From NCBI GenBank assembly GCA_947625425.1, contig CANQOH010000006.1, forward strand, positions 1-50,070: a stretch of 50,070 bases of DNA, written 5' to 3'. Shown piece after piece: positions 42,903 through 50,002 of the stretch. A program made the position numbers and the translations under genes. Below the pieces are notes generated by a model. The model saw only the letters and a list, made by a program, of their open reading frames with translations, did not search any database and had not been told where the DNA came from. Numbering within the stretch: the stretch's first letter is position 1; each line of letters opens with the position of its first letter. The DNA is from an uncultured Bacilli bacterium (lineage in GTDB: Bacteria > Bacillota_I > Bacilli_A > RF39 > UBA660).

Positions 42903-43235
42903 ATGCATAATTCACGTACTGCCTGGTTAGTCTTTAAAAGAATCTTAATAATTCTATTTATTTTATTTTTAATTAACTATTATCAAGTTGAAAGTGGAAA
43001 TTATCAAAGTGAACTATCTAAAAAAACAATTCTTACCGAAGAAAAGATTAGAGAATTTGAAGATGATGTGCGAAATGGTGAATATGTCGATATTAAAGAT
43101 TATACGGAAAGTAATTATGTCGATACTAGTAATAATGTCTCAAAAGCCGGTAATAAAGTAGGTAATGCAATTGATAAATTAGTTAATGAAAAAGCTCCTA
43201 ATTTCTTTAAAATACTTAAAAAATATTTTTTCTAA
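42903..43235 (+). CDS. Small single-pass membrane protein downstream of spoIIP
   Basis: The protein has 110 aa from ATG 42903 (RBS AAGGTG, 1 nt after the spoIIP stop); a GTG at 42894 lies in that RBS. It has one membrane helix (about residues 10-27), then a polar part with IREFEDDVRNGEYVDIKDYT, NVSKAGNKVGNAIDKLVNEK and a hydrophobic end FFKILKKYFF. Its position after spoIIP is like that of yqxA in B. subtilis, and the tail with repeated glycine-spaced helices has a similar look, but the identity is too low for me to claim the family. A role linked to SpoIIP is inferred from the tight spacing. Confidence 0.55.
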   Translation: MHNSRTAWLVFKRILIILFILFLINYYQVESGNYQSELSKKTILTEEKIREFEDDVRNGEYVDIKDYTESNYVDTSNNVSKAGNKVGNAIDKLVNEKAPNFFKILKKYFF

Positions 43236-43240
43236 TATAG

Positions 43241-43270
43241 TTGACTTCTAAAACCCACTTATGATATAAT
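43241..43270 (+). promoter_or_regulatory. Promoter of the 43296 gene
   Basis: TTGACT (43241-43246), an 18-nt spacer and TATAAT (43265-43270), 25 nt before the GTG start. Confidence 0.78.
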
Positions 43271-43295
43271 CCCTCTCTTAAAGAGGTGGTTAAGA

Positions 43296-43871
43296 GTGGA
43301 AAACAATGAAACTCAAAAATATTTATTAGCAATTAAAAGAGGTAACAATGATTACCTCCCTTTAGAGTGGAATTTAACCCAATACTACCATAATGAAAAC
43401 TTAAATACATTAGAAGGTATTGACGCTTTTACTAAAAATGTTACTAAACAAGAACTATTACTTGACGTAATTCGTTTAAATATGATTGGTTTAGATGAAA
43501 GATTTGTTGATTTCACCATCATTTATCCCGCTAATGATAAATTCTATGAATTAAAAGAAGGCTGTATCTTTAAAAGTGATCAAGATATTCTAGATGAAAA
43601 TGCTATTATCAGTTACATAATCGCCAATAAGAATAATAAAGATGTTTTAAATAAAATAACTAATCTATGTAAAGGTAAAACAAGTGATTCTAAAGTCGAA
43701 GAATTCAAATATTTAGTTAAAAATCTTAATTTATTTATTGATGCTAATCCTGAAGAAACAATTAAAGCCTTACAAAAATTTAAATCCGTAAAATACGAAA
43801 ATCGTCGTAGCATCTTAATTAAATTATCAAAAAGAGTAATTATACCTGAATTGAGAAAAGAATATAGTTAA
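43296..43871 (+). CDS. Uncharacterised 191-aa protein, GTG start
   Basis: I do not recognise the family. The GTG at 43296 is chosen because AGAGGTGG (43282-43289) is spaced well for it and no in-frame ATG is near. The protein is soluble and mixed alpha/beta: an N-terminal YLLAIKRGNNDYLPLEWNL, a charged middle VDFTIIYPANDKFYELKEGCIF, and a helical C-terminus ending ISKRVIIPELRKEY-like. It has its own promoter, and the next unknown gene (43936) also has one, so they are not necessarily co-transcribed. Good codon use and RBS support a real gene. Confidence 0.6.
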   Translation: MENNETQKYLLAIKRGNNDYLPLEWNLTQYYHNENLNTLEGIDAFTKNVTKQELLLDVIRLNMIGLDERFVDFTIIYPANDKFYELKEGCIFKSDQDILDENAIISYIIANKNNKDVLNKITNLCKGKTSDSKVEEFKYLVKNLNLFIDANPEETIKALQKFKSVKYENRRSILIKLSKRVIIPELRKEYS

Positions 43872-43887
43872 AAAAGTATATCTAAAT

Positions 43888-43916
43888 TTGCAATAATTCC
43901 TAAAATATTTTATATT
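43888..43916 (+). promoter_or_regulatory. Promoter of the 43936 gene
   Basis: TTGCAA (43888-43893), a 17-nt spacer and TATATT (43911-43916). The start codon follows 20 nt later. Confidence 0.55.
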
Positions 43917-43935
43917 TAATATAGGAAGTGATAAT

Positions 43936-44637
43936 ATGCAATTATCCGATTCAGAAAGATCTTATTACATTGATTATTTAATGTCTCATACTACATATTC
44001 CAGAGAAACTATCAATGGAATAGCCGAAGACGATTATAAATTATTTAATATGGCTAATCGTATTAAAGAATGCATGGACCGATATCCTAAAGAAATATTT
44101 AGTTATTTAATCGATCATCCTGAAGTCGAAGAACAATATACCTTAGATGAACTTAAAAAAATGAAATATAATGATTTAGTCGAACTAAGAAAATTATTTA
44201 AAATTCGTAAAAAGAGTAAAAAGATAGTTAGTGCCAAAATAATTCCTGAAGTTGCTGCAAAAGCCCGTAAAGCCGCTAAAGCTAATCCAAGACTAGAACA
44301 AACCATTATTTTAAACACATTACCTGAAGTAGAAGATCTTGCTTTTTTAACTCCTGATGAAATCGAAACGATGTATCCTGGTTCTGGTTTGTATTCTGAT
44401 GAAGAATTACGCAATTTAGGTATTGTTCGTGAAAATGCTCATGAACACCAGGAAATAGATCCAACTGATTACTATATTAAAATAGCAACCATAGTTGAAT
44501 CTGGTATCACTGTAGATGGTAATCCTCTAACCTTAGATGATTGCTATAATATGCCAGTCAAAGAAGTCGAAAGACTTTACCAGATTGCTCAAGCTAAAAC
44601 CCATCGTAAAGATTCTAAAGCAAAGAAAAAACTTTAG
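43936..44637 (+). CDS. Uncharacterised 233-aa helical protein
   Basis: No family is recognised. The protein is soluble and helical: SERSYYIDYLMSHTTYSRET, then a basic stretch LFKIRKKSKKIVSAK followed by KARKAAKANPRLEQ. Two similar segments come next, each with a short turn before the helix: LTPDEIETMYPGSGLYSDEEL and LTLDDCYNMPVKEVERLYQIA. The tail is lysine-rich (HRKDSKAKKKL), suggesting nucleic-acid or membrane-surface contact. RBS TAGGAAGTG. It sits between another unknown gene and the XerC/D-like recombinase. Confidence 0.6.
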   Translation: MQLSDSERSYYIDYLMSHTTYSRETINGIAEDDYKLFNMANRIKECMDRYPKEIFSYLIDHPEVEEQYTLDELKKMKYNDLVELRKLFKIRKKSKKIVSAKIIPEVAAKARKAAKANPRLEQTIILNTLPEVEDLAFLTPDEIETMYPGSGLYSDEELRNLGIVRENAHEHQEIDPTDYYIKIATIVESGITVDGNPLTLDDCYNMPVKEVERLYQIAQAKTHRKDSKAKKKL

Positions 44638-44648
44638 ATCTTTTTTTA

Positions 44649-44657
44649 TGTTATAAT
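44649..44657 (+). promoter_or_regulatory. Extended -10 promoter of the xer gene
   Basis: TGTTATAAT: a TG motif one base before TATAAT (44652-44657), 15 nt before the ATG. No -35 is recognisable. Confidence 0.45.
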
Positions 44658-44672
44658 TAATCTGGTGATAGT

Positions 44673-45593
44673 ATGCAAAATGATCTATCTAAAAATATTG
44701 CTAAATTTATAAAATATTTAACTAATGAAAAAAGGTATCCTAATACCACTATAACTAGTTATACTAAAGACTTAGATAACTACTATGGCTTTATAATGGC
44801 TAAAAAAATAAATTATCAAACTATAACTAAAGAAGAAATAAGAAGTTATTTAAAATACTTAGATGAACTTAAATATTCCAAAAGTACAATATCCCGTATC
44901 TTAAGTACTTTAAGACATTTCTATACTTATTTAGTTACCAATAATATTGTTAAAACTAATCAATTTAAATTAATTAGAAATCCTAAAAAAGATAAGAAGT
45001 TACCTAATTTCTTACAAAGTGATGAACTAGATAAAATTTTTTCTTCCATCGATACTAGTACTGCATTAGGTTTACGTAATCGTCTTATAATTGAACTATT
45101 ATATGCCACCGGTTTACGTGTTTCTGAAATTACCAGTCTTAAATTAGAAGATATTGATATCAATAATCGAGAAATAAGAGTTTATGGTAAAGGTGGTAAA
45201 GAAAGAATAGCTTTATTTGGTGATTATGCTAAAAAATATTTAAATGAATATTTAAGTACTGCAAGAAATGAATTATTAAATGGTAAATCATCTAAATACT
45301 TATTAATCAATCATAATGGTGAAGAACTAACTAGTCGTGGTGTTGAATATATAATTGATGAAATCGTTAAAGAATGTGCTTTAAAGCACAATATATCTCC
45401 CCATGTCTTACGCCATACCTTTGCAACTGATATGTTAAATAATGGTGCTGATTTAAAAAGTGTCCAAGAATTACTAGGTCATTCATCACTATCTACTACC
45501 CAAATCTATACCCATATTACAAACGAACGATTACGTAGTGTTTATTTAAAAAGTTTTCCGCGTCAAGACAAAAAAGTTGACAAACAAAAATAA
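44673..45593 (+). CDS. xerD: Tyrosine recombinase XerC/XerD
   Basis: This 306-aa protein has an N-terminal SAM-like core-binding domain (FIKYLTNEKRYPNTTITSYTKDLDNYY) and a catalytic domain with all tyrosine-recombinase residues: Arg in ATGLRVSEI, Lys in VYGKGGKERI, His/Arg in HVLRHTFATDML, His in LLGHSS and Tyr in TTQIYTHI. Length and motifs are those of XerC/XerD, which resolve chromosome dimers at dif. No dif-like site is seen in the window. The choice between XerC and XerD is uncertain. It ends just before the regulated 45610-50002 region, whose first promoter overlaps its 3' end. Confidence 0.88.
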   Translation: MQNDLSKNIAKFIKYLTNEKRYPNTTITSYTKDLDNYYGFIMAKKINYQTITKEEIRSYLKYLDELKYSKSTISRILSTLRHFYTYLVTNNIVKTNQFKLIRNPKKDKKLPNFLQSDELDKIFSSIDTSTALGLRNRLIIELLYATGLRVSEITSLKLEDIDINNREIRVYGKGGKERIALFGDYAKKYLNEYLSTARNELLNGKSSKYLLINHNGEELTSRGVEYIIDEIVKECALKHNISPHVLRHTFATDMLNNGADLKSVQELLGHSSLSTTQIYTHITNERLRSVYLKSFPRQDKKVDKQK

Positions 45594-45604
45594 ATGTGTT
45601 AATT
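45577..45604 (+). promoter_or_regulatory. Possible promoter of the first leader element
   Basis: A perfect TTGACA (45577-45582) lies inside the end of the xer gene. A 16-nt spacer and a poor -10 TTAATT (45599-45604) follow, with TG just upstream. It would start an RNA at about 45610. Confidence 0.45.
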
Positions 45605-45609
45605 TTTTA

Positions 45610-45703
45610 GCAAGTGAGAGCACATAAACGTTAAGTGAGCTGTGCTGAGTGAAGAGCTTACACGAGAAATCGGAGTCACGAATTATTTATTCGTGGCTTT
45701 TTT
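45610..45703 (+). promoter_or_regulatory. Structured leader element 1 with terminator (unassigned regulatory RNA)
   Basis: About 94 nt. GTGAGCT (45635-45641) can pair with AGCTTAC (45655-45661; one G-U pair). A 21-nt block at 45659-45679, repeated identically at 45900-45920, follows; its core CGAGAAATCG is a mini-hairpin with a GAAA loop. The block's last bases GTCAC form the 5' arm of a terminator (45674-45703): a 9-bp stem around TATTT, then a T run. Three upstream GTGA copies (45614, 45635, 45649) could pair with the TCAC of that arm as an antiterminator. It precedes the 44-aa ORF at 45745. I know no riboswitch class with this consensus. Confidence 0.6.
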
Positions 45704-45744
45704 ATATCTTTTAACTACGAATAATAAGAAAGGAAGGTGATTTT

Positions 45745-45879
45745 ATGAAATCATTATATACTTGGCTAGTCATGCTATTAAAAGAACAATTTGGATATTT
45801 AAGAGGAGTGGGTGAAGTCTATCTTGACGCCATAAAATCACTCTTTCTTATACATTGTGTGAGTATGTATAATAAATAG
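45745..45879 (+). CDS. Small ORF 1 (44 aa) between the two leader elements
   Basis: The ORF starts at ATG 45745 after a very strong RBS (AAAGGAAGGTGAT). The product begins MKSLYTWLVMLLKEQFGYL and ends in IHCVSMYNK. It is mildly hydrophobic at the N-terminus, with YLRGVGEVYLDAIKSL in the middle. I do not recognise it. It lies after terminator 1, and its last codons contain TATAAT (45868-45873), a possible -10 for element 2, and a GTGAG that could affect folding of element 2. It may be a leader peptide whose translation controls the second terminator, or a small functional peptide. Confidence 0.55.
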   Translation: MKSLYTWLVMLLKEQFGYLRGVGEVYLDAIKSLFLIHCVSMYNK

Positions 45880-45941
45880 CTACATAGGGATTGTTTTCCT
45901 ACACGAGAAATCGGAGTCACTTTAAACAAGTGACTCTTTTT
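45880..45941 (+). promoter_or_regulatory. Structured leader element 2 with terminator (second copy)
   Basis: It begins right after the stop of small ORF 1. TAGGG (45885-45889) and TCCTA (45897-45901) can form a hairpin. The 21-nt block identical to element 1 lies at 45900-45920. Its GAGTCAC starts the terminator's 5' arm GAGTCACTT (45914-45922), pairing perfectly with AAGTGACTC (45928-45936), then a T run. The 3' arm differs from copy 1 (AAGTGACTC against ATTCGTGGC) while the 5' arm is kept, so the stem is preserved by compensating change. It precedes the 47-aa ORF at 45972. Confidence 0.6.
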
Positions 45942-45971
45942 GTTTAATTTAAAATAGAAAGGATGATTAAA

Positions 45972-46115
45972 ATGGAAAAATATTCATTAGAAGAATTAAA
46001 GTCTTATAAACGATCGCTTTATAAGCATTTAAAAAAATATTATGAAGAATATCTTCGTTATTTAAAGAAATATTATGAATCAAATTTAACTAAATCTCTT
46101 AGTCGTAAACTATAA
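45972..46115 (+). CDS. Small ORF 2 (47 aa), tyrosine/lysine-rich
   Basis: The ORF starts at ATG 45972 after RBS GAAAGGATGAT. The product is highly charged and helical: MEKYSLEELKSYKRSLYKHL, then two near-repeats of LKKYYE spaced 12 residues apart, and a basic end TKSLSRKL. I do not recognise it. Its segment YLRYLKKYYESNLTKSL loosely parallels YLRGVGEVYLDAIKSL in small ORF 1. No terminator follows, and the nucleotidyltransferase gene starts 23 nt later, so it is the first gene of the regulated operon. Confidence 0.6.
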   Translation: MEKYSLEELKSYKRSLYKHLKKYYEEYLRYLKKYYESNLTKSLSRKL

Positions 46116-46138
46116 AAAATAGGAAGGAGGGGATTGGT

Positions 46139-46855
46139 ATGTGGGAAAAAGCACTTAATAAATTTATCGTTCAATATAAAAACAATAAAGATGTTCTAGC
46201 CATCCTCCTCGTCGGTAGTTATGCTGTAGGTAACGAAAATAAATATAGTGATATAGATGTTTATCTTATCTTAGATGATCAAGCTAAATACCGTATGCGA
46301 GGTAATAAACTAATTGATGGCTATTTAATTGAATACTTTATAAATCCTTATCATAAAGTAATCGAATACTTACAAGAAGATCAAAAAAAGCATCGTTGTG
46401 CCATGGCTAACATGTTACTTAATTGTCGTGTTATTGAAGATAAACATAACATAATTCCTGATTTACAAAAGAAAGCCAAGTATTATAATGAATTTAAAAA
46501 AGATAAAGACCTAATGAAATACTACGCTTGTTGGTGTGCTTATGATGAGTACAAAGCCGCACCATATCATCATCAAATGCTATATTATATCTGTCTTAAA
46601 TATCTAATTGAAGCTTACTTATATCATCATGGTTATCCATTATTACCAGAACTTAAATTAGAAAAGATTTTTAAAGATGATAAATATCGTCAAAAATATA
46701 ATCTCAATCATTTTCCCAATAACAAATTTAATAAATTAGTAATTAATTGCTTTCATAAACCAAATAAAGTAAATTTAAATAATTTATATGAATTTGTAAT
46801 TAAAGATGGAAAGTTTGATATCAATAATTTTAAAATAAAAAATGAAGTAGAATAG
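46139..46855 (+). CDS. Nucleotidyltransferase-fold protein (ANT-like)
   Basis: This 238-aa protein has the nucleotidyltransferase motif near its N-terminus: LLVGSYAVGNENKYSDIDVYLIL (GSx..DxD), with a further carboxylate in IEYFINPYH. The rest is helical (HHQMLYYICLKYLIEAYLYHH). The plan resembles aminoglycoside or lincosamide nucleotidyltransferases of about 240-260 aa; a tRNA- or protein-modifying enzyme is equally possible. ATG 46139 has RBS AAGGAGGGG. It is followed after 11 nt by a GNAT enzyme, and both precede an exporter, which suggests a resistance-type cluster; that is inference. Confidence 0.7.
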   Translation: MWEKALNKFIVQYKNNKDVLAILLVGSYAVGNENKYSDIDVYLILDDQAKYRMRGNKLIDGYLIEYFINPYHKVIEYLQEDQKKHRCAMANMLLNCRVIEDKHNIIPDLQKKAKYYNEFKKDKDLMKYYACWCAYDEYKAAPYHHQMLYYICLKYLIEAYLYHHGYPLLPELKLEKIFKDDKYRQKYNLNHFPNNKFNKLVINCFHKPNKVNLNNLYEFVIKDGKFDINNFKIKNEVE

Positions 46856-46866
46856 GAGGGATAAAA

Positions 46867-47487
46867 ATGGAAAAATTAATCCATGTCGTACCAGATATAT
46901 CATATAAAGAAGCCGCTATCACATATATAAAGGAATTTTATGAATATAATTCTCACATAAATGGCGTTGGTGGACTTCACCGTTATCTTGATAATTATGA
47001 AAGTTGGCTAGAAAAAATAGAAGCTGATCGTCATCAAGAGCCAAATGAAGAACGAGTTCCCGCCGAAACTTATTTTCTAGTACGTGAAAGTGATAACCGA
47101 ATCGTCGGTATGATAAATATTAGATTATGTTTAAATGAAAGACTACAAAGAAGCGGAGGTCATATTGGATATAGTATAAGACCTAGTGAAAGACAAAAAG
47201 GTTATAATAAGATAAATTTATATCTAGCTTTAAAAAGATGCCAAGAACTAGGCATGGAAGAAGTCGTCTTAGATTGTAATAAAAATAATTTAGGATCTGC
47301 TAAGACTATGCAAGCTTTTGGTGGAGTTTTAATTAAAGAATGGTTTGATGAAGAAGACCAAGAAACTGAGCAAAGATATAGTATTAATGTAAATGATGCA
47401 ATTACTAATTACCAAGATATGTATGAACCATTAATAGGTAAAAAGGAGGGAGAAAATGAATGCAATCGAAGTAAAAAACTTATCTAA
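46867..47487 (+). CDS. GNAT family N-acetyltransferase
   Basis: This 206-aa protein shows the GNAT fold: a long N-terminal part (YIKEFYEYNSHINGVGG), strand TYFLVRESDNRIVGMINIR, the acetyl-CoA-binding stretch GGHIGYSIRPSERQKGYN (motif A; the usual R/QxxGxG/A is RQKGYN) and motif B LGMEEVVLDCNKNNLGSAKTM. Similar proteins acetylate small molecules or protein N-termini; the substrate is unknown. The last 32 nt overlap the start of the ABC ATPase gene. RBS ATAGGAGGG. Confidence 0.87.
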   Translation: MEKLIHVVPDISYKEAAITYIKEFYEYNSHINGVGGLHRYLDNYESWLEKIEADRHQEPNEERVPAETYFLVRESDNRIVGMINIRLCLNERLQRSGGHIGYSIRPSERQKGYNKINLYLALKRCQELGMEEVVLDCNKNNLGSAKTMQAFGGVLIKEWFDEEDQETEQRYSINVNDAITNYQDMYEPLIGKKEGENECNRSKKLI

Positions 47488-48433
47488 AACATTTAAAACT
47501 AAAATAAAAGATAAAGGTTTAAAAGGTAGTTTAAAAGCTATTATTAAACCTAAATACAAAGAAAAGAAAGCAGTTAATAAAATAAGTTTTACAGTTGAAA
47601 AAGGTGAAATATTAGCTTTTATTGGTCCTAATGGAGCTGGTAAATCTACTACCATTAAAATGTTAACTGGTATTCTTTTCCCAACTAGCGGTGAAGTTAG
47701 TGTAATGGGTATCAATCCCCATAAAGAAAGAAAAAAATTAGCTTATAAAATTGGTACTGTTTTTGGTCAAAAAGAACAATTATGGATTCATTTAACACCA
47801 TATGATAACTTTAAATTCTTTGGTGCTATCTATGATATTCCTGAAAGTGTTATTGAACGTCGTATTGAAGAATATCGTTCTATCTTTGAATTAGACGAAT
47901 TTATTAATACTCCAGTTCGTGGCTTATCATTAGGTCAAAGAATGATCTGTGAAATAGTTGCATCCTTAATCCATGAACCAGATATTTTATTCTTAGATGA
48001 GCCAACAATTGGTTTAGACCCCGTTGTGAAAGAAAAAATAAGAGTTTTCATTAAAAGATTAAATAAAGAAAAGAAAACAACTATCTTCTTAACTAGTCAT
48101 GATGTCGGTGATATCGAAAAATTATGTAAAAGAGTAATCATCGTTAACGATGGACATATTGTCTTAGATGATTCAATGGAAAACTTAAAATATCATTACT
48201 TAAATAAAAAGATTGTTGAAGCCAAAATGAATACTAAAATAAACTTAAGTGATGTTGAAGGTATCAATATCTTAAAAGATAAAGATTATAACTTAAAATT
48301 AGAAGTAGATTTAACTAAAAAGACAATTAGTGATGCTATCAAATTATTAGACCCTGATAAAATAATTGATATTAATATCTCTAATACCCCACTAGAAACT
48401 ATCATAAGTAATATCTATAAAGGAACTAAATAA
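47456..48433 (+). CDS. ABC-2 type exporter ATPase
   Basis: This 325-aa protein is an ATPase with Walker A GPNGAGKSTTIKML, Q-loop VFGQKEQLW, signature LSLGQRMICEIVASL, Walker B ILFLDEPTIGLDP and switch His TSHD, plus a C-terminal extension of about 90 aa typical of drug-type ABC-2 ATPases. LSLGQR in place of LSGGQ is the form seen in the ABC2_membrane_6-linked (DUF990) group. Two permeases of that group follow. The start overlaps the GNAT gene by 32 nt, with RBS AAGGAGGGAG. Confidence 0.92.
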   Translation: MNAIEVKNLSKTFKTKIKDKGLKGSLKAIIKPKYKEKKAVNKISFTVEKGEILAFIGPNGAGKSTTIKMLTGILFPTSGEVSVMGINPHKERKKLAYKIGTVFGQKEQLWIHLTPYDNFKFFGAIYDIPESVIERRIEEYRSIFELDEFINTPVRGLSLGQRMICEIVASLIHEPDILFLDEPTIGLDPVVKEKIRVFIKRLNKEKKTTIFLTSHDVGDIEKLCKRVIIVNDGHIVLDDSMENLKYHYLNKKIVEAKMNTKINLSDVEGINILKDKDYNLKLEVDLTKKTISDAIKLLDPDKIIDINISNTPLETIISNIYKGTK

Positions 48434-49224
48434 TGAGAAAATATTTAACTGTTGTTAAAACTACCTTTAACGATTCCATACAATATGCTACAAGTATCTT
48501 ATTTCGTATTGGTGGTTTTACCATTACTATGTTAATCTTAATTAGTTTATGGAACTTTATTTATAGTGGGGGAGATAACTTAATAAATGGTTATAGTTTA
48601 AAAGAAATGATTTGGTACTTATTATTAGCTGAAATAATTACTTTCGGTAGTGGTAGTAAAGTATCTACTAACGAAGTAAAAAATACTATTAAAAGTGGTA
48701 ATATTGCTTACCAAGTAACTAAACCATATAGTTATCCTATCTTTATTATCTTTAAATTCTTAGCTGATACCTTTATAAGATTTGTTATCTTCTTAGGTGT
48801 TGCTACTATTTTAGGTTTAATCTTTGCTGGTCCTTTAGATAACTTTAGTCTTAAGACCTTATTAATGGCTATTCCTATCTTTTTCTTAGCTGTTTTAATA
48901 ACTGGTATGGTAAGAATCTTAATCAGTCTATCAGCCTTCTGGGTTGAAGATTCAACACCATTTCAAAATGTATATAACAAATTAATCTTAATCTTTGGTG
49001 TTTTCTTCCCAATGGAGATGTTCCCAAATATCATCCAAAAAATTGTTAGATTTAGTCCAATATATGGTGTTAGTTATGGTCCAGCTAAATTAGTCATATC
49101 TTCAAGTTTTAGTTTATTTAAAGAAGTTTTAATTAGTCAAATAATCATTATCATTATTATCAGTATCTTAATGAGTATTGTTTATAGGAAAGGAGTGAAG
49201 AAATTAAATGTTAACGGCGGTTAA
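48433..49224 (+). CDS. ABC-2 permease 1 (ABC2_membrane_6-like)
   Basis: This 263-aa protein has six membrane segments. It starts MRKYLTVVKTTFNDSIQYAT and contains LRF-type membrane entry ILFRIGGFTITMLIL, GNIAYQVTKPYSYPIFIIFKF and FFPMEMFPNIIQKIVRFSPI, the usual landmarks of the DUF990/ABC2_membrane_6 permease that comes first in such operons. It should form a heterodimer with the product at 49208, powered by the ATPase at 47456. Known relatives export amphiphilic or toxic compounds; the substrate here is unknown. Overlaps of 1 nt and 17 nt tie it to both neighbours. Confidence 0.88.
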   Translation: MRKYLTVVKTTFNDSIQYATSILFRIGGFTITMLILISLWNFIYSGGDNLINGYSLKEMIWYLLLAEIITFGSGSKVSTNEVKNTIKSGNIAYQVTKPYSYPIFIIFKFLADTFIRFVIFLGVATILGLIFAGPLDNFSLKTLLMAIPIFFLAVLITGMVRILISLSAFWVEDSTPFQNVYNKLILIFGVFFPMEMFPNIIQKIVRFSPIYGVSYGPAKLVISSSFSLFKEVLISQIIIIIIISILMSIVYRKGVKKLNVNGG

Positions 49225-50002
49225 AAATAGCTTAAAGATTATGTTCTTATCAATTAAATATAACTTAATGCGTTGTATGGAAAATAATGTTGCTTTTATG
49301 ACATCTATTATCATGATGATCTTTAATAATGCATCCTTTATTATTCAATGGTTAACGATCTTTGCTATCAAAGAATCAGTTGGTTCATATACTTTAAATG
49401 ATGTCATGTTATTCTGGGCGGTTTCTAGTGGTAGTTTTGGTTTAGCCCATGTCTTATTTAATGGTATTCATAACTTACCCGAATACATTGAAGAAGGTAA
49501 ATTAGATGCATACCTTACAATGCCTAAAAACGTCTTATGTTATGTTGCAACATCTAGCTTAGAACCATCAGCCTTTGGTGATTTGTTATATGGTTATATT
49601 GCTTTAATAATCTTTAACTTTAGTATCAAAAATATCTTACTATATACCATCTTAATTATCTTTGGAGCACTAATTTATACTAGCTTTGTTACGATCTTAA
49701 ATTCTATCAATTTCTATATTTTTAGATTTAGCTATGTAACTGATGCTTTAAAAGATGTCTTCTTAAATGGCAGTTTATATCCCGATGTTATCTTTAAAAG
49801 AGCTGTTAAAATTATTTTCTTTACTTTAATACCTAGTGCCTTTGCTTCATGGATTCCTGTCCACTTATTAATGAGCTTTAGTATTGATAAATTTATTATT
49901 TTAATAGCTTTTACTATCTTGATTATTATCTTAGCTTTCACAGCTTTCTATCGCGGTTTAAAAAACTACTCATCAAGTAATTTAATGGGAGCACGTAGTT
50001 AA
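49208..50002 (+). CDS. ABC-2 permease 2 (ABC2_membrane_6-like)
   Basis: This 264-aa protein has six membrane segments and the family landmarks FGLAHVLFNGIHNLPEYIEEGKLDAYLTMPKNVLCY and FFTLIPSAFASWIPVHLLM. It is the second permease half, partner of 48433. RBS AAAGGAGTGAAG; the start overlaps the previous gene by 17 nt. The remaining 68 nt of the window (50003-50070) hold no gene I can support. Confidence 0.88.
   Translation: MLTAVKNSLKIMFLSIKYNLMRCMENNVAFMTSIIMMIFNNASFIIQWLTIFAIKESVGSYTLNDVMLFWAVSSGSFGLAHVLFNGIHNLPEYIEEGKLDAYLTMPKNVLCYVATSSLEPSAFGDLLYGYIALIIFNFSIKNILLYTILIIFGALIYTSFVTILNSINFYIFRFSYVTDALKDVFLNGSLYPDVIFKRAVKIIFFTLIPSAFASWIPVHLLMSFSIDKFIILIAFTILIIILAFTAFYRGLKNYSSSNLMGARS

Noticed and set aside
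45642..45737. A GTG-started frame reading through element 1
   Set aside because: It is open for about 31 codons but has no RBS, and the identical 21 nt would give the same peptide in both copies by chance; structure conservation fits an RNA better.
45659..45920. The duplicated 21-nt block as a CRISPR array or recombination site
   Set aside because: There are only two copies 241 nt apart, each joined to its own terminator, no cas genes, and no dif-like inverted core despite the adjacent Xer gene.
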